From positions 67,889,418 through 67,953,417 of the forward strand of contig JASEVX010000008.1 of NCBI GenBank assembly GCA_031761405.1: a stretch of DNA of 64,000 nucleotides, read 5' to 3'. Both the position numbers and the translations under genes were made by a program. This document shows positions 35,701 to 46,699 of this stretch, in pieces (position 1 is the stretch's first letter; each line of letters begins with the position of its first letter). This stretch comes from Serripes groenlandicus (taxonomy: Eukaryota; Mollusca; Bivalvia; Cardiida; Cardiidae). The notes beneath the pieces are model-generated. The model was not told where the DNA came from, did no database searches, and worked only from the letters and a program-made list of their open reading frames with translations.

Positions 35701-36395
35701 CCATCTGCTTACAGTAATGACCCGGGTGAATTTAGTCTTAACGATTTGTGTTAATTCCATCTGCTTACAGGAATGACTCGGGTGAATTTAGTCTTAACGA
35801 ATTGTGTTAATTCCATCTGCTTACAGTTATGACTCGGGTGAATTTATTGTGAACGATTTGTGTTAATTCCATCTGCTTACATGAATGACTCGGGTGAATT
35901 TAGTCTTAACGATTTGTGTTAATTCCATCTGCTTACAGGAATGACTCGGGTGAATTTAGTCTTAACGAATTGTGTAAATTCCATCTGCTTACAGGAATGA
36001 CTCGCGTGAATTTATTGTGAACAATTTGTGTAAATTCCATCTGCTTACTGCAATGACTCGGGTGAATTTATTGTGAACGATTTGTGTTAATTCCATCTGC
36101 TTACAGGAATGACTCGGGTGAATTTAGTCTTAACGATTTGTGTTAATTCCATCTGCTTACAGAAATGACCCGGGTGAATGTAGTCTTAACGAATTGTGTT
36201 CATTCCATCTGCTTACAGGAATGACTCGGGTGAATTAAGTCTTAACGAATTTTGTTAATTCCATCTGCTTACAAGAATGACTCGGGTGAATTTAGTCTTA
36301 ACGATTTGGGTCAATTCCATCTGCTTACAGGAATGACTCGGGTGAATTTATTGTGAATTTATTGTGAACGAATTGTGTTTATTCCATCTTGATTT
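29745..36395. repeat. 56-bp satellite, ~6.6 kb
   Basis: More than 110 units reading gatttgtgttaattccatct + gcttacaggaatgactcggg + tgaatttagtcttaac. Common alternatives: tgtaaa for tgttaa, gaattg for gatttg, attgtgaac for agtcttaac, acccgggt for actcgggt. Some units are truncated, for example ttccattgtgtaaattcc. The core cttacagnaatgactcgngt + gaat is shared with the 46-bp satellite. Confidence 0.97.
31960..36150. repeat. Higher-order repeat within the 56-bp satellite, ~2072-bp period
   Basis: Variant landmarks recur at the same spacing: the agttatgact unit at 32801 and 34872, and at 33752 and 35825; the cgcgtgaatt unit at 33931 and 36003. The spacing of 2071-2073 bp equals 37 units of 56 bp. 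The order of variants between landmarks is also repeated, so a ~2-kb block was duplicated recently. Confidence 0.82.
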
Positions 36396-37279
36396 TATGC
36401 AACACTTGTATATCAATTGTATGCAGGACTTTTAACCGCAAGTGCCTACGTTACAGATTTTCAAATTCGTGCAGTCTTATTTTCGTCTACATGATTAGTG
36501 TCGCTACACGATTTTCAGTATTTAGCAAATATTCATTCACTAGTCAACACAAACTTCAGAGATGATGAAGCGGCTGTACACTCTTAGCTGGCTGACAGTA
36601 ATGGCAGGAACATAGTAGTGTCTACGTCCCTCATAATAGCTTCACTGTCCAGGTAAGAGAAACAACAAAGAACGATAATGCAGTGTAAACACGCACAGAT
36701 ATACGCGGTTGTCGTTCCTGACACTTTCATATGGCATAGAAAAACTATACCACAAACAAAAGATTACATTTTCACGGATAATTACGATTTTCTAAAATGC
36801 AATGTTTTCCACAATGTTTTAGATGTTCCTGTTATCGTTGACGTTTAGGTGTTTATTTTGACTGTGTGTAATCACCAAGCTGCAGTAACCCACGAGGGGA
36901 TCATTTGTATCTGATTAAAATAGTCCTCCACTCTCGGAGAGTACATCAAGTTGGACAATAGGGGGAATTTTCCACTGTACACAATTACTAAATATAGGCA
37001 TTGTGGAAATGTCCTATTGTATTTTCTGGAAAATGTGACAATGCTTATGACGACAAAATATGTTTTGTCGGTAAATACCAATTGTTGATTGTTAATCATT
37101 TGACTATATATTGTTGTTGTTCGGATGATAAAGGAGAGCTTATCCGCCATACAAACAGTATAACAATATGGAAAAAAGAGAATAGCTCACGTGAACCTAC
37201 TTCAGTGAGTATTAAATACATGACACAAAACTCCTTCTGACACTACATCAAAACCTCAAATGACTCGAGCGTTGTCTTC
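36396..37279. other. Unassigned, possible gene margin
   Basis: More balanced composition than most of the window. A CAG/gtaagaga at about 36651-36660 is a near-perfect splice donor, but the short ATG frame upstream (MMKRLYTLSWLTVMAGT) stops before it. An open frame at 37001-37240 has several cysteines (KCDNAYDDKICF, YCCC) but no motif I recognise. I cannot support a gene. Confidence 0.35.
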
Positions 37280-37291
37280 TGCGCATGCGCC
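37280..37291. promoter_or_regulatory. NRF-1-type motif
   Basis: TGCGCATGCGCC matches the NRF-1 (insect erect wing) recognition consensus YGCGCAYGCGCR except at the final base. Such a CpG-rich 12-mer is rare in AT-rich DNA and is typical of housekeeping promoters. I cannot identify the gene it would serve; nearby frames are weak. Confidence 0.35.
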
Positions 37292-38455
37292 CCTGAGGTT
37301 GATGAAACACGACTTTTTTTAAGATGGAACGCCCTGTAAGGGTGCATGGAAACTTGCATATCGCCTCTTAAACTCTGCGATTCCGTGATTTATACTTGGA
37401 TATATGATTCTTAAGTGACCGGTAGTTGTTATGGTGGCATTCGACACGTCATATGAAGACGCTTTGGACGAAAATTTGAGGGAAAACTGCGATTTTTGGC
37501 CCTGAATTCGCGACAAATCGGAGACTAAGAGATGAACTTTTTTTAAACACGTATGACGTGGGCAGAATGTAATTTCATGTCAAGTGTTCGGAGAATGAAA
37601 TCTTTATCTTTATAAAACACATTTCATAAACTCATCAACAAAGGACGGCGTTCAGTGTTTTGCATTGTATTCGAGTTGTCGTTGTTTTGGCGGGGGCATT
37701 CTTAAGCGGCGTACAATATTTTGTTATATTCACTGTTCAAGTCTCGTGGTATATCGAAATAAGACTTCTAGAAGCAGACAGCGGCTATTTATCGTATTAA
37801 GTAAGTAAGATTTTTACTTTTGTTACTATAAGCATGTACCAATAGGCAGTGTAAGTAAATGCAATTGTTAATTTTTGGATAAACCGAAAGTAGACTTGAG
37901 AATTTGCATTCGTTGTGTCTGCAAAAACTGTTCCCCTTTGATATTTGCAATACAAAAAAACGCATATATCGATCAAGTTTAATAAACCTTAAAATCCGTT
38001 TGCTTTATTTCAGTAAACAGAATAATAAAAACACTAGTAATAATACTAAAAACACCGATATTTTATATCTAACTATTTATCTTTCAAACGGACAAAGTGG
38101 AATTGATTTGATATTAGAATTATACATGCTTTGCTGGGATAGTTTGTTTCAGATTAACGACAGTTCTTGATTATAGATTATAAGTGAATATCGATGTCGT
38201 AATGATCTGATAACATAATATATCTTTATTTAATATTAAACAGTCAAGACTTATAGCCAATTAGCATAATATAAACATTAAGATCAAATACCAGGTTAGT
38301 CCGAATCGTAATCGCGTGATGTTAGTTTGTGCCTGTTCATAGTAAAGGACACATAACTCTATTACATCAAAACTGTGATATTGTATTCAAAATCAATCAT
38401 ACGAAAAGCATTCAATTTTATCTTATTCACTGGAAATGACCAGTTTCGCCTTTTG
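37292..38455. other. No supported gene
   Basis: The first ~450 bp are GC-richer, followed by AT-rich sequence. attaagtaagtaag near 37798 could be a donor. The minus-strand frame at 37319-37516 has no recognised domain. Confidence 0.4.
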
Positions 38456-38460
38456 TCATA

Positions 38461-38580
38461 ATTTTGTTTTAACTCAATTCCATAATCATGATTCCATAAT
38501 CATGATTCATTTAACCCAATTCCATAATCATGATTTCATTTAACTCAGTTCCATAATCATGATTTCATTTAATTTCATTA
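38461..38580. repeat. ~33-bp short tandem repeat
   Basis: Three to four copies of aattccataatcatgatttc + atttaactc, with one internal short form. Each copy holds an atcatgat dyad. Confidence 0.85.
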
Positions 38581-39535
38581 AAAGTAAAAATTAAAAAGTT
38601 CTATAACTGAAAGTGTGATCATTGACTACAGTTGAAAACATTGTGAGAAAATGAGAAATCATCAGGAGTTATTTATCGTGTTGCGTTATGCGGTAATACC
38701 CGGAATAACCCGGTCAGTTATCTAAGCAGGTACTTGAAACAAATGGCGATGTGTGGTCACAACTACCAACTACACCCGATATTATCATTATTAATGTCAA
38801 AAAATTCTAAATAGTTCTAAATGTTCTTAATAGAAGGAGCCCTTTTATTTAGCTGATCAATAATATAATGAAAATGATACATGAAAACAATAAAGGAGGA
38901 AAATACTTTTTTATTGAGAATTTGATCGAGTAAGAATTTTCGATTTCTTCCCACACAATGATTTTTCAAATGAAGTTTGAATCTTAGAGCAAAAACCTTT
39001 ATTTGACAATCAAGTAGGTGTTGATTTTAATGCATTTTGTTTAAGATAATAACATAGTAATACAACTTCTTTTACATATATACAGTTTAACAAAGTTAAT
39101 ATAACATGATTGAAGGTAGAACAAGGTGAATCGCGTGCAATTTGTCGTTTAATCAGCTATTTAAAATAGAAAGTATACAATATATTATCAATATTTGTTT
39201 TTTTATTATAAGGATTATCATTATTTTGTAAGAAGAAAGAAGTAGTAACACTAGTAGTGAAGTTTTTAATTTGGAGGTTATTCATTCACTTATAGAAACA
39301 AAGAAAGGCTGAAAATGTTGACACATTACATCACTTTAACTTTTGTTCACATAGTATTTTATTTAAATTGTTATGAAATTATTGATTTGTAAAACACTAT
39401 ATATTCCCATGACTGCAACACTGAGATATTCAAATTAAGATAGTGGTCTTTTATCGTCTTTATCTTTTAGTTATAATGTACTTGGTATAAAAAATACATG
39501 TTTGCAATTAAAATATTTTATGACAATCAGAGTAA
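38581..39535. other. No gene seen, AT-rich
   Basis: No repeat array, RNA gene or sustained frame on either strand. Confidence 0.5.
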
Positions 39536-39539
39536 TTAG

Positions 39540-39646
39540 ATATAGATAATAACATATATATAATAACATATTGATAATAACATATAGATCATATAGATAA
39601 TAACATATATATAATAACATATTGATAATAACATACAGATAAATAG
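39540..39646. repeat. gataataacatata minisatellite, left part
   Basis: Imperfect units of ~16-18 bp (gataataacatata, tatataataacat). The same array resumes at 40183, on the far side of the foldback element. Confidence 0.85.
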
Positions 39647-40182
39647 AGGATCTTACATGAGTGCTTATTTGATATTGATTTTATGAAACGAGTCGACTGA
39701 AATAATATGACGCGAGGCTCTGCCGAGCATCATATTCGTTTCAGTCGACGAGTTTCATAAAAACAATATCAAATAAGCACGAATGTAAGATTCTTTTTAT
39801 CACATAACACCATAAAAAGATTGTTTTCAATCTTTAAATCTATCTTTCTTCGACCATATATAAAAAGTGACCGAAGTTCACCCCGAAGTTCTAATGCATA
39901 CTTCCACTGTAAAAAATAGTCCCTATCAATAACCTTTTGATTTTATACAAAATTAGCAACAAGGCACTTATAACATTTCATTTATCAAGATGTATTCTCT
40001 TTAAACAATATTTTTAATAAATGCTGAAATTTAGAACAATTGTAAACAATATGCTGTCATTTAAAGTGACGTCACACTGGAGTGACATCACATACGTGCT
40101 GTGAGTCGACTATTTATGTAACTAGTTACATATGATATTTATGTCACTGCTTTATGTCACTCCTGGAGTGCAAGTTATGTGA
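39647..40182 (+). mobile_element. Foldback element copy 2, inserted in a minisatellite
   Basis: AGGATC start, then a long hairpin: left arm gtgcttatttgatattgat and aaacgagtcgactgaaa; right arm tttcagtcgacgagtttcat and atcaaataagcac; centre gcgaggctctgccgagc. After the hairpin come gattctttttatcac, an interior with gtgacgtcacactggagtga, and an end with agttatgtgataa. The gataataacatata array flanks it on both sides, which defines its limits well. It shares architecture with copy 1 at 12698-13217. No coding capacity. Confidence 0.68.
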
Positions 40183-40245
40183 TAATAACATATAGATAAT
40201 AACATATAGATCATATAGATAATAATATATAGATAATAACATACT
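40183..40245. repeat. gataataacatata minisatellite, right part
   Basis: Continuation of the array interrupted by the foldback element (aataacatatagataataac). Confidence 0.85.
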
Positions 40246-41310
40246 CGGAATAAGAACTGCAGTGCTTCAAACAATATTAAAGTAATTTTCTCTTTTTAGT
40301 AGTTGTCCCACATTACTGAACGTTCTTTTCAAATTTAAAGACATTTCTTGATTTGTGTAGTTCGCATAAAACGTTATTGCATAAATGTCTAAAATAGTAA
40401 AATGTATGGACTGTTTCTTGTCTACTATTTTTTTTTTTTATAAAGGCGGTACGTGGCGAAACAGGAATTTAGGAAACAGAAACAGTAATGTTAATCAAAA
40501 AATGAAATAACTTAATAAGATGATTAATATCTTATTGTTACATTATTAGAATATATTCACTATAAAAGTTATATATTCCAGTTTTTGTGTTAATTTGACC
40601 TTTTATTAGCTAAATTATAACGATTTAATTATTCGCTATATACTTTCCAATCTAGAAATGTAATACGAAATAAGAAATTAATCAATGAATATAACTTACA
40701 TATTGTCTTTGTTTTTTTTAACATTTAAAAACTATGCCCCATAGAATACGTGTCTTAGTCTTGGTTTAACTTTACTTTGTAATAGCTGTTTATAAAACGT
40801 TCATGTATACGCCCCGATTTGAGAAATGCAGGATTCTTCAATACACTAACCCTTGTAAATGTAAATGTTCAATGCGAAATGTAAGTGATACAAATATTTC
40901 AATGTTAGTGGTACTTTTATACTATATAAATATAGTTGTTATAAGAAATATACATGTATGTTTCAAAATATGGAATCTCGCTTTTCCAAAAGTCGTCTGC
41001 TGCACAATCGTCAAAAATCGTGTGCATGTTTGAAAGGATGAATTAATTGGTACATCAACGGGGCACACTTACCACTTGAGGTGTGACATTTACGTAAGAT
41101 TATTACCCTTTCCAAAATTCTACAATATGTACGTAGACAATATCTGTGAATTCTCGTGAAGCTAATCGAATAAAGATGCATTGGGGATTATAAAGCAATA
41201 TTTTTAATAAAATGTATGTGTTTGTGATCTATGTGTTGGCTGTGCACACGCCGATGAGTCCATCATGGGTGACAGTGCATACCCTCATTTTACACTGCTT
41301 CGTGTACATA
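40246..41310. other. No supported gene
   Basis: AT-rich; the open frame at 40803-41033 has no recognised motif. Confidence 0.45.
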
Positions 41311-41312
41311 TG

Positions 41313-41492
41313 TATTTACTGATTTTACGAGGGATAGTCTCTGGTTTACTGATTTTACGAGGGATAGTCTCTGGTTTACTGATTTCACGAGGGACAGTCC
41401 TGGGTTTACTGATTTTACGAGGGATAGTCTCTGGTTTACTGATTTTCCGAGGGACACTCCCGGGTTTACTGATTTTCCGAGGGAGAGTCATG
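41313..41492. repeat. 30-bp minisatellite, six units
   Basis: Six copies of ttactgattttacgaggga + tagtctctgg with substitutions (cacgagggacagtcctggg, ccgagggacactcccggg). The 30-bp period keeps frames open on both strands. Confidence 0.93.
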
Positions 41493-41939
41493 TTTCAGGT
41501 ATTAACAACTTGCTCGGTTATATTTGGGCTTTCATTGTATAATTATATAACATTTGTTTTACTTGAAATTATAACAATGTATAATATAAATCAATGGTTC
41601 AGTAATGGACTAGGATAGCGCCCCTGTTCAATGAGCGTCAATGGTTGGTGGTATATGAACAAACGACGATAATATCATTCAGATGTCATGCAAACATATT
41701 TCCACCCCCCGAATAAATGAAGCAATTTCATTAGACGATAATGTGGGACTACAACTAAACTACTGTGGACTCGTCGTAACTAGCGAGAAATACACACACA
41801 CGTGTCACACCTACGTCACACCTCCTTCCTCACTTAGTAAGGATTTATTAAAATTACTGTGGAAGTTCTGTACGGACAGACATGACATACATAACTATCT
41901 CATACAGTGGGAAATACACATGTCACATAAGTCACATCC
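41493..41939. other. No supported gene
   Basis: Unassigned spacer; the 41683-41973 open frame has no recognised feature and runs into a MITE remnant. Confidence 0.4.
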
Positions 41940-42030
41940 GTTTCCCTTTTCTCCTTTCCAAACATTGTTTTGAAAGAAGTCTGCTACACCTTCCCGCCAA
42001 AAGTCGTCTGTTTTAGGAAAAGAGAATAAA
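41940..42030 (+). mobile_element. Palindromic MITE remnant
   Basis: ttttctcctttccaaacatt, ttttgaaagaagtctgctac and cgccaaaagtcgtctg match the right arm of the MITE family. Ends are degraded. Confidence 0.5.
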
Positions 42031-42287
42031 CTAAGGGCAATCAGGCCAAAAATGAAAGAAGTTTTTCAAACAAGAAATGAGTAAATTAATATTTCGATTA
42101 TGTTATATGAGGGATAACCATACCAATAATTAAATATTATCAATCTTTCTGGTAGAAAACAATTTGCTTATTTTGTTTATTTGAAAGGCGACATGTGATG
42201 CACAAACTTGTTAAAGTAGCTTACATGAATATAATCTGTATGGGTCAATAACAGTTCCGTTTGTCTATTTAAATTTCAAAACACTTT

Positions 42288-42490
42288 AACTCTTACAATG
42301 TTTCAAATGCGGTCTGCTGCAAAGACGTCAAAAGTGTCTTTGTATCCTGCCAATAGATAGTGTACCCCTGTCATACAGGACAATCTGTTTATACTGGACA
42401 TACACGTGACTGTGCCCCTGTCATACAGCACTATCTGTTTATACAGGACAAGTTGTCTGGTGCAGGGCCGTCAAAAGTTGGCTCTAATTT
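42288..42490 (+). mobile_element. MITE right arm with a ~60-bp internal duplication
   Basis: Right-arm text (cttacaatgtttcaaatgcg, gtctgctgcaaagacgtcaa) is followed by two copies of a segment with gtgcccctgtcatacag and atctgtttatac. Then comes another right-arm word series (gtctggtgcagggccgtcaa). The duplication therefore lies within or at the edge of MITE sequence. Confidence 0.5.
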
Positions 42491-42819
42491 TCTAGGAAAT
42501 ACACATGCCACATAAGCCACGCCCATTTTTAAATCACAATCATCAACAGACAGTGAAATATAAACTAAGGAAGCGACGAAATGAAACATTCACATTGAAT
42601 TTGATTTACGCCGAGTTAAAGTGTACATAATCTCGAAGACTTATTTAGAAGTTAGTCGCTACTATATAGGATTTATTCTTATTTGAAGTTAAAAGAAAAG
42701 AGTTTGTGATATCTAGGTAAGACTTCAACATTTCTTCATTTGTTAAGGTGGGCGTTTTAGCCAACGGAAGTTTAGGCAAGGCATTTTTTTTTTCAGATAG
42801 GATCTTTTGGCCAAATCAC

Positions 42820-43550
42820 TATACTCCCTTCATAAGAAACTATTAAACTAAAGTATAAAGAACATTATTAAGTATAATGACATTATATTAATGATATAAA
42901 TATTATACTTGTATTTTCACACATTTTTATCTTATTAACAGTTTAAAGCAAACAAAACATTTAAAGATACTTTCGTGGATCTTGGAAATTTGATTGAATG
43001 TGATGATTGATAAAGCTATTATTTGTCACAAAAAGACTGCAAATAATAAAGTAAATTTCTCTTTTTCCCACATAATTATATGTTATTTGTTTCTATTTAG
43101 AAAAGTGAAAACTAGCATATTAAGTAATAGGTTAATATTGTTTGAATATTTTAGTAATTTTTAAATAAAACATGAAAGCATTTCTTATTTTGGATAAAGA
43201 GATATATTTAAAAAAATGTTATATAAAATAAAAAATGTGTCCTATTACAACTGACTTTACACCTGACTGGCGGAAAAGGTCCGAGGACGAAATGTCATTT
43301 TCCCGAAACGGCTACTAATGTATACTCCCTTCATAAAAAACTATTTAAGTATAGAGAACATTATTAAGTATAATTTTATTTATACTATGTATAATTTTAT
43401 TTATATTAAGTATAATTTTATTTATACTAAGTATAATTTGATTTATACTAAGTATAATTTGATTTATACTAAGTATAATTTGATTTATACTAAGTATAAT
43501 TTGATTTATACTAAGTATAATTGTATTTATACTAAGTATAACCCTTGTTA
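42820..43550. repeat. ~55-bp dispersed duplication seeding a 21-bp array
   Basis: The segment ctcccttcataagaaactat ... aacattattaagtataat at 42825-42880 is repeated at 43323-43375. In the second place it expands into a 21-bp array (aagtataatttgatttatac + t) of about eight units to 43540. At the first place only a trace is visible. The region between (42890-43315) is AT-rich with no gene. Confidence 0.8.
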
Positions 43551-43629
43551 TACGTCATAATAATAAGAATTGGAAAAAATGGCAAACACATCTATCCGTG
43601 GTCTGCGTACAAATTAGTTTTAGAAATAA

Positions 43630-44071
43630 TGTATAAAAATGGAATGTTTAATACGGACGCTATACAAATGGAATGTTTAATACGGACGCTATAAAAATGG
43701 AATGTTTAATACGGACGCTATAAAAATGGAATGTTGAATACGAACGCTATAAAAATGGAATGTTTAATACGGACGCTATAAAAATGGAATGTTTAATACG
43801 GACGCTATAAAAATGGAATGTTTAATACGGACGCTATAAAAATGGAATGTTTAATACGGACGCTATAAAAATGGAATGTTTAATACGGACGCTATAAAAA
43901 TGGAATGTTTAATACGGACGCTATAAAAATGGAATGTTTAATACGGACGTTATAAAAATGGAATGTTTAATACGGACGCTATAAAAATGGAATGTTTAAT
44001 ACGGACGCTATAAAAATGGAATGTTTAATACGGACGCTATAACAATGGAATGTTTAATACGGACGCTATCT
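43630..44071. repeat. 29-bp minisatellite
   Basis: About fifteen nearly identical units of gctataaaaatggaatgttt + aatacggac. It stops at atcttcatctctaacagacg, where a MITE begins. The aatacggacgctat part of the unit resembles the MITE end (catacagacgctttc). Confidence 0.95.
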
Positions 44072-44074
44072 TCA

Positions 44075-44258
44075 TCTCTAACAGACGTCGTCATAAACAT
44101 TCCTCCAAAAGGAGAATTCATAATGAGCAATTAAATCATTTTCCACAATGTTTTCAACTTCAGTAATGCTCCTAACATTAACGAATGTTTACCAAAGTTT
44201 GGCCCAGACAATTTCAACGTCGTCTGCTGCCGATTTGTTGTATGTGGTAAAGGGTTAA
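44075..44258 (+). mobile_element. Palindromic TTAA MITE, left end replaced by array
   Basis: Starts inside the left arm (acagacgtcgtcataaacat), with a centre aggagaattcataatgagca. The right arm has ttccacaatgttttcaactt and aacgtcgtctgctgccgatt. The right end is ggtaaagggTTAA. Interior sequence is partly unrelated. Confidence 0.65.
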
Positions 44259-44728
44259 ACGAAAAACCATATATTCATCTGCGGAAACCAGCCTTACATG
44301 CATTTGTCTACATCAGGAAGCGCATCGGCACAAATTGTTTGTAATGTTCACTGTTTGCCAATAAGTTATAGACAGTTAAAAGAAACGTCTGTTAAGCAGT
44401 ATGCATACGGATCCTATTGCATGGAACTATTAGACATTTGGAACATTTTATTCATATCAAGGCATATAATATGCATGTGATAACAACAGGTTCAAACAAT
44501 AATGAAACAGTCCCTCGTTATACAATGATAAGACCGAGTTAAGAATGAACGGAAAACGACAATTTAAACAAATCGTGATAATCTGACAGACATAATTTAA
44601 TGTCTTTCATCTTTGACGATCTTTGTCGTTTTACGCTTATGACAATCGTTTCAATTTCGCAAATGTTGTCACCATTTTGCGATAAATAAAGTCAGTCAGA
44701 ACTAACCTTACTTGACAATTTTGCGTTG

Positions 44729-44838
44729 ATTCAGACCTCTGTACAACTATGTACATGTAGATGCATATTACGTCAATTGTGTGATCTGTTGATTCAGACC
44801 TGTACACATTCATATTACGTCAAGTGTGTGATCTGTTT
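44729..44838. repeat. ~55-bp direct duplication
   Basis: Two copies sharing gattcagacct, tgtaca, catattacgtcaa and gtgtgatctgtt, with an insertion in the first. The surroundings (44260-45140) contain no supported gene. Confidence 0.75.
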
Positions 44839-45142
44839 AATGAGGATAAATGGCAATCGGAATAAATTTGTTTGAAACATGACCAATTCAAATAGGTAAA
44901 CATACAGGTAAAGCGATACAGGAAAAGAAACCACGATGAATTTGCAAGCAGTGTGGATTCAGATTCAGATTCGCTCATAGGTCATATCCAGTCCAAAAAT
45001 GTCAAGCTATATATATCTTTACCATCGGTATGGAGACAAAATTGCGTGCACATGCAGAGAGTTGCCAAAAGTACGTCATTAGAAGACGGGAAGGGACGAA
45101 GATTGAGCGATAAATCTGAGCTGTTATACCATCATGACTTTT

Positions 45143-45525
45143 AACATTGTCCATGTGGTAACTTTCCTACATCAAACACATCTTTAGCAGACGTCTTTGA
45201 AAATGAACAAGAACAAACTACTAGATATAGCTATAAATGAACAAGAACAAACTACTAGATATAGCTATAAATGAACAAGAACAAACTACTAGATATAGCT
45301 ATAAATGAACAAGAACAAACTACTAGATATAGCTATAAATGAACAAGAACAAACTACTAGATATAGCTATAAATGAACAAGAACAAACTACTTGATATAG
45401 CTATGAATGAAAGAATATTGATTAGCGTTCATTATCGTTAGAAGCGACTACAACTTTTGTCACAATGTTTTCAAAGGTCGTTTACTGAAAATTCATCAAA
45501 ATGCGTCTTCACTTGGATAACGTAT
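45143..45525 (+). mobile_element. Palindromic MITE split by an internal array
   Basis: Left arm: ccatgtggtaactttcctac, acacatctttagcagacgtc, tttgaaaatg. Right arm: cttttgtcacaatgttttca, aaggtcgttta, tcatcaaaatgcgtcttca. Between them is a 34-bp array (45205-45405). The right terminus leads straight into the 36-bp array at 45527. Confidence 0.55.
45205..45405. repeat. 34-bp minisatellite, six units
   Basis: Six almost identical copies of aaatgaacaagaacaaacta + ctagatatagctat. The last copy has cttgat for ctagat. It sits between the two arms of a MITE. Confidence 0.95.
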
Positions 45526-45526
45526 A

Positions 45527-46699
45527 ATGAGGGTTACCGACAAAACACTATGTTTATTGATGATGGGGGTTACCCGTAAAGCACTATGTTTATTGATGAT
45601 GGGGGTTACCGTTAAAGCACTATGTTTATTGATGATGGGGGTTACCCGTAAAGCACTATGTTTATTGATGATGGGGATAACCCGTAAAGCACTATGTTTA
45701 TTGATGATGGGGGTTACCGTTAAAGCACTATGTTTATTGATGATGGGGGTTACCGGTAAAGCACTATGTTTATTGATGATGGGGGTTACCGTTAAAGCAC
45801 TATGTTTATTGATGATGGGGGTTACCGTTAAAGCACTATGTTTATTGATGATGGGGGTTACCGTTAAAGCACTATGTTTATTGATGATGGGGATAACCCG
45901 TAAAGCACTATGTTTATTGATGATGGGGGTTACCGTTAAAGCACTATGTTTATTGATGATGGGGGTTACCGTTGAAGCACTATGTTTATTGATGATGGGG
46001 GTTACCGTTAAAGCACTATGTTTATTGATGATGGGGGGTTACCGTTAAAGCACTATGTTTATTGATGATGGGGATAACCCGTAAAGCACTATGTTTATTG
46101 ATGACGGGGGTTACCGTTAAAGCACTATGTTTATTGATGATGGGGGTTACCGTTAAAGCACTATGTTTATTGATGATGAGGGTTACCCGTAAAGCACTAT
46201 GTTTATTGATGATGAGGGTTACCCGTAAAGCACTATGTTTATTGATGATGGGGGTTACCGTTAAAGCACTATGTTTATTGATGATGGGGGGGGGGGGGGG
46301 GTTACCCGTAAATCACTATGTTTATTGATGATGGGGGGGGGGGGGTTACCCGTAAAGCACTATGTTTATTGATGATGGGGGATAACCCGTAAAGCACTAT
46401 GTTTATTGATGATGGGGGTTACCCGTAAAGCACTATGTTTATTGATGATGGGTGATAACCCGTAAAGCACTATGTTTATTGATGATGGGGGTTACCCGTA
46501 AAGCACTATGTTTATTGATGATGGGGGTTACCGTTAAAACACTATGTGTATTGATGATGGGGGTAACCGTTAAAACACTATGTGTATTGATGATGGGGGT
46601 TACCCGTAAAGCACTATGTTTATTGATGATGGGGGTTACCCGTAAAGCACTATGTTTATTGATGATGGGGGTTACCCGTAAAGCACTATGTTTATTGTA
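45527..46699. repeat. 36-bp minisatellite
   Basis: More than thirty units of gatgatgggggttaccgtta + aagcactatgtttatt, with ccgta/ccgtt alternatives. Two places have expanded G runs (46287-46300 and 46334-46344). The 36-bp period gives long open frames that are not genes. Its end (taaagcactatgtttattg) joins the next array at a shared taaagca word. Confidence 0.96.

Noticed and set aside
15233..36395. CRISPR-like arrays
   Set aside because: Units are contiguous with no unique spacers, and the setting is a eukaryotic genome.
36564..36660. Signal-peptide first exon (MMKRLYTLSWLTVMAGT) before a strong donor
   Set aside because: The frame stops before the donor at 36651, so the two signals do not belong to one coding exon.
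45527..46328. Open frames of 173 and 88 codons with regular LCLLMMGVT repeats, as a repetitive protein gene
   Set aside because: They are readings of the 36-bp array; several frames are open at once and no start context, splice site or non-repeat part exists.
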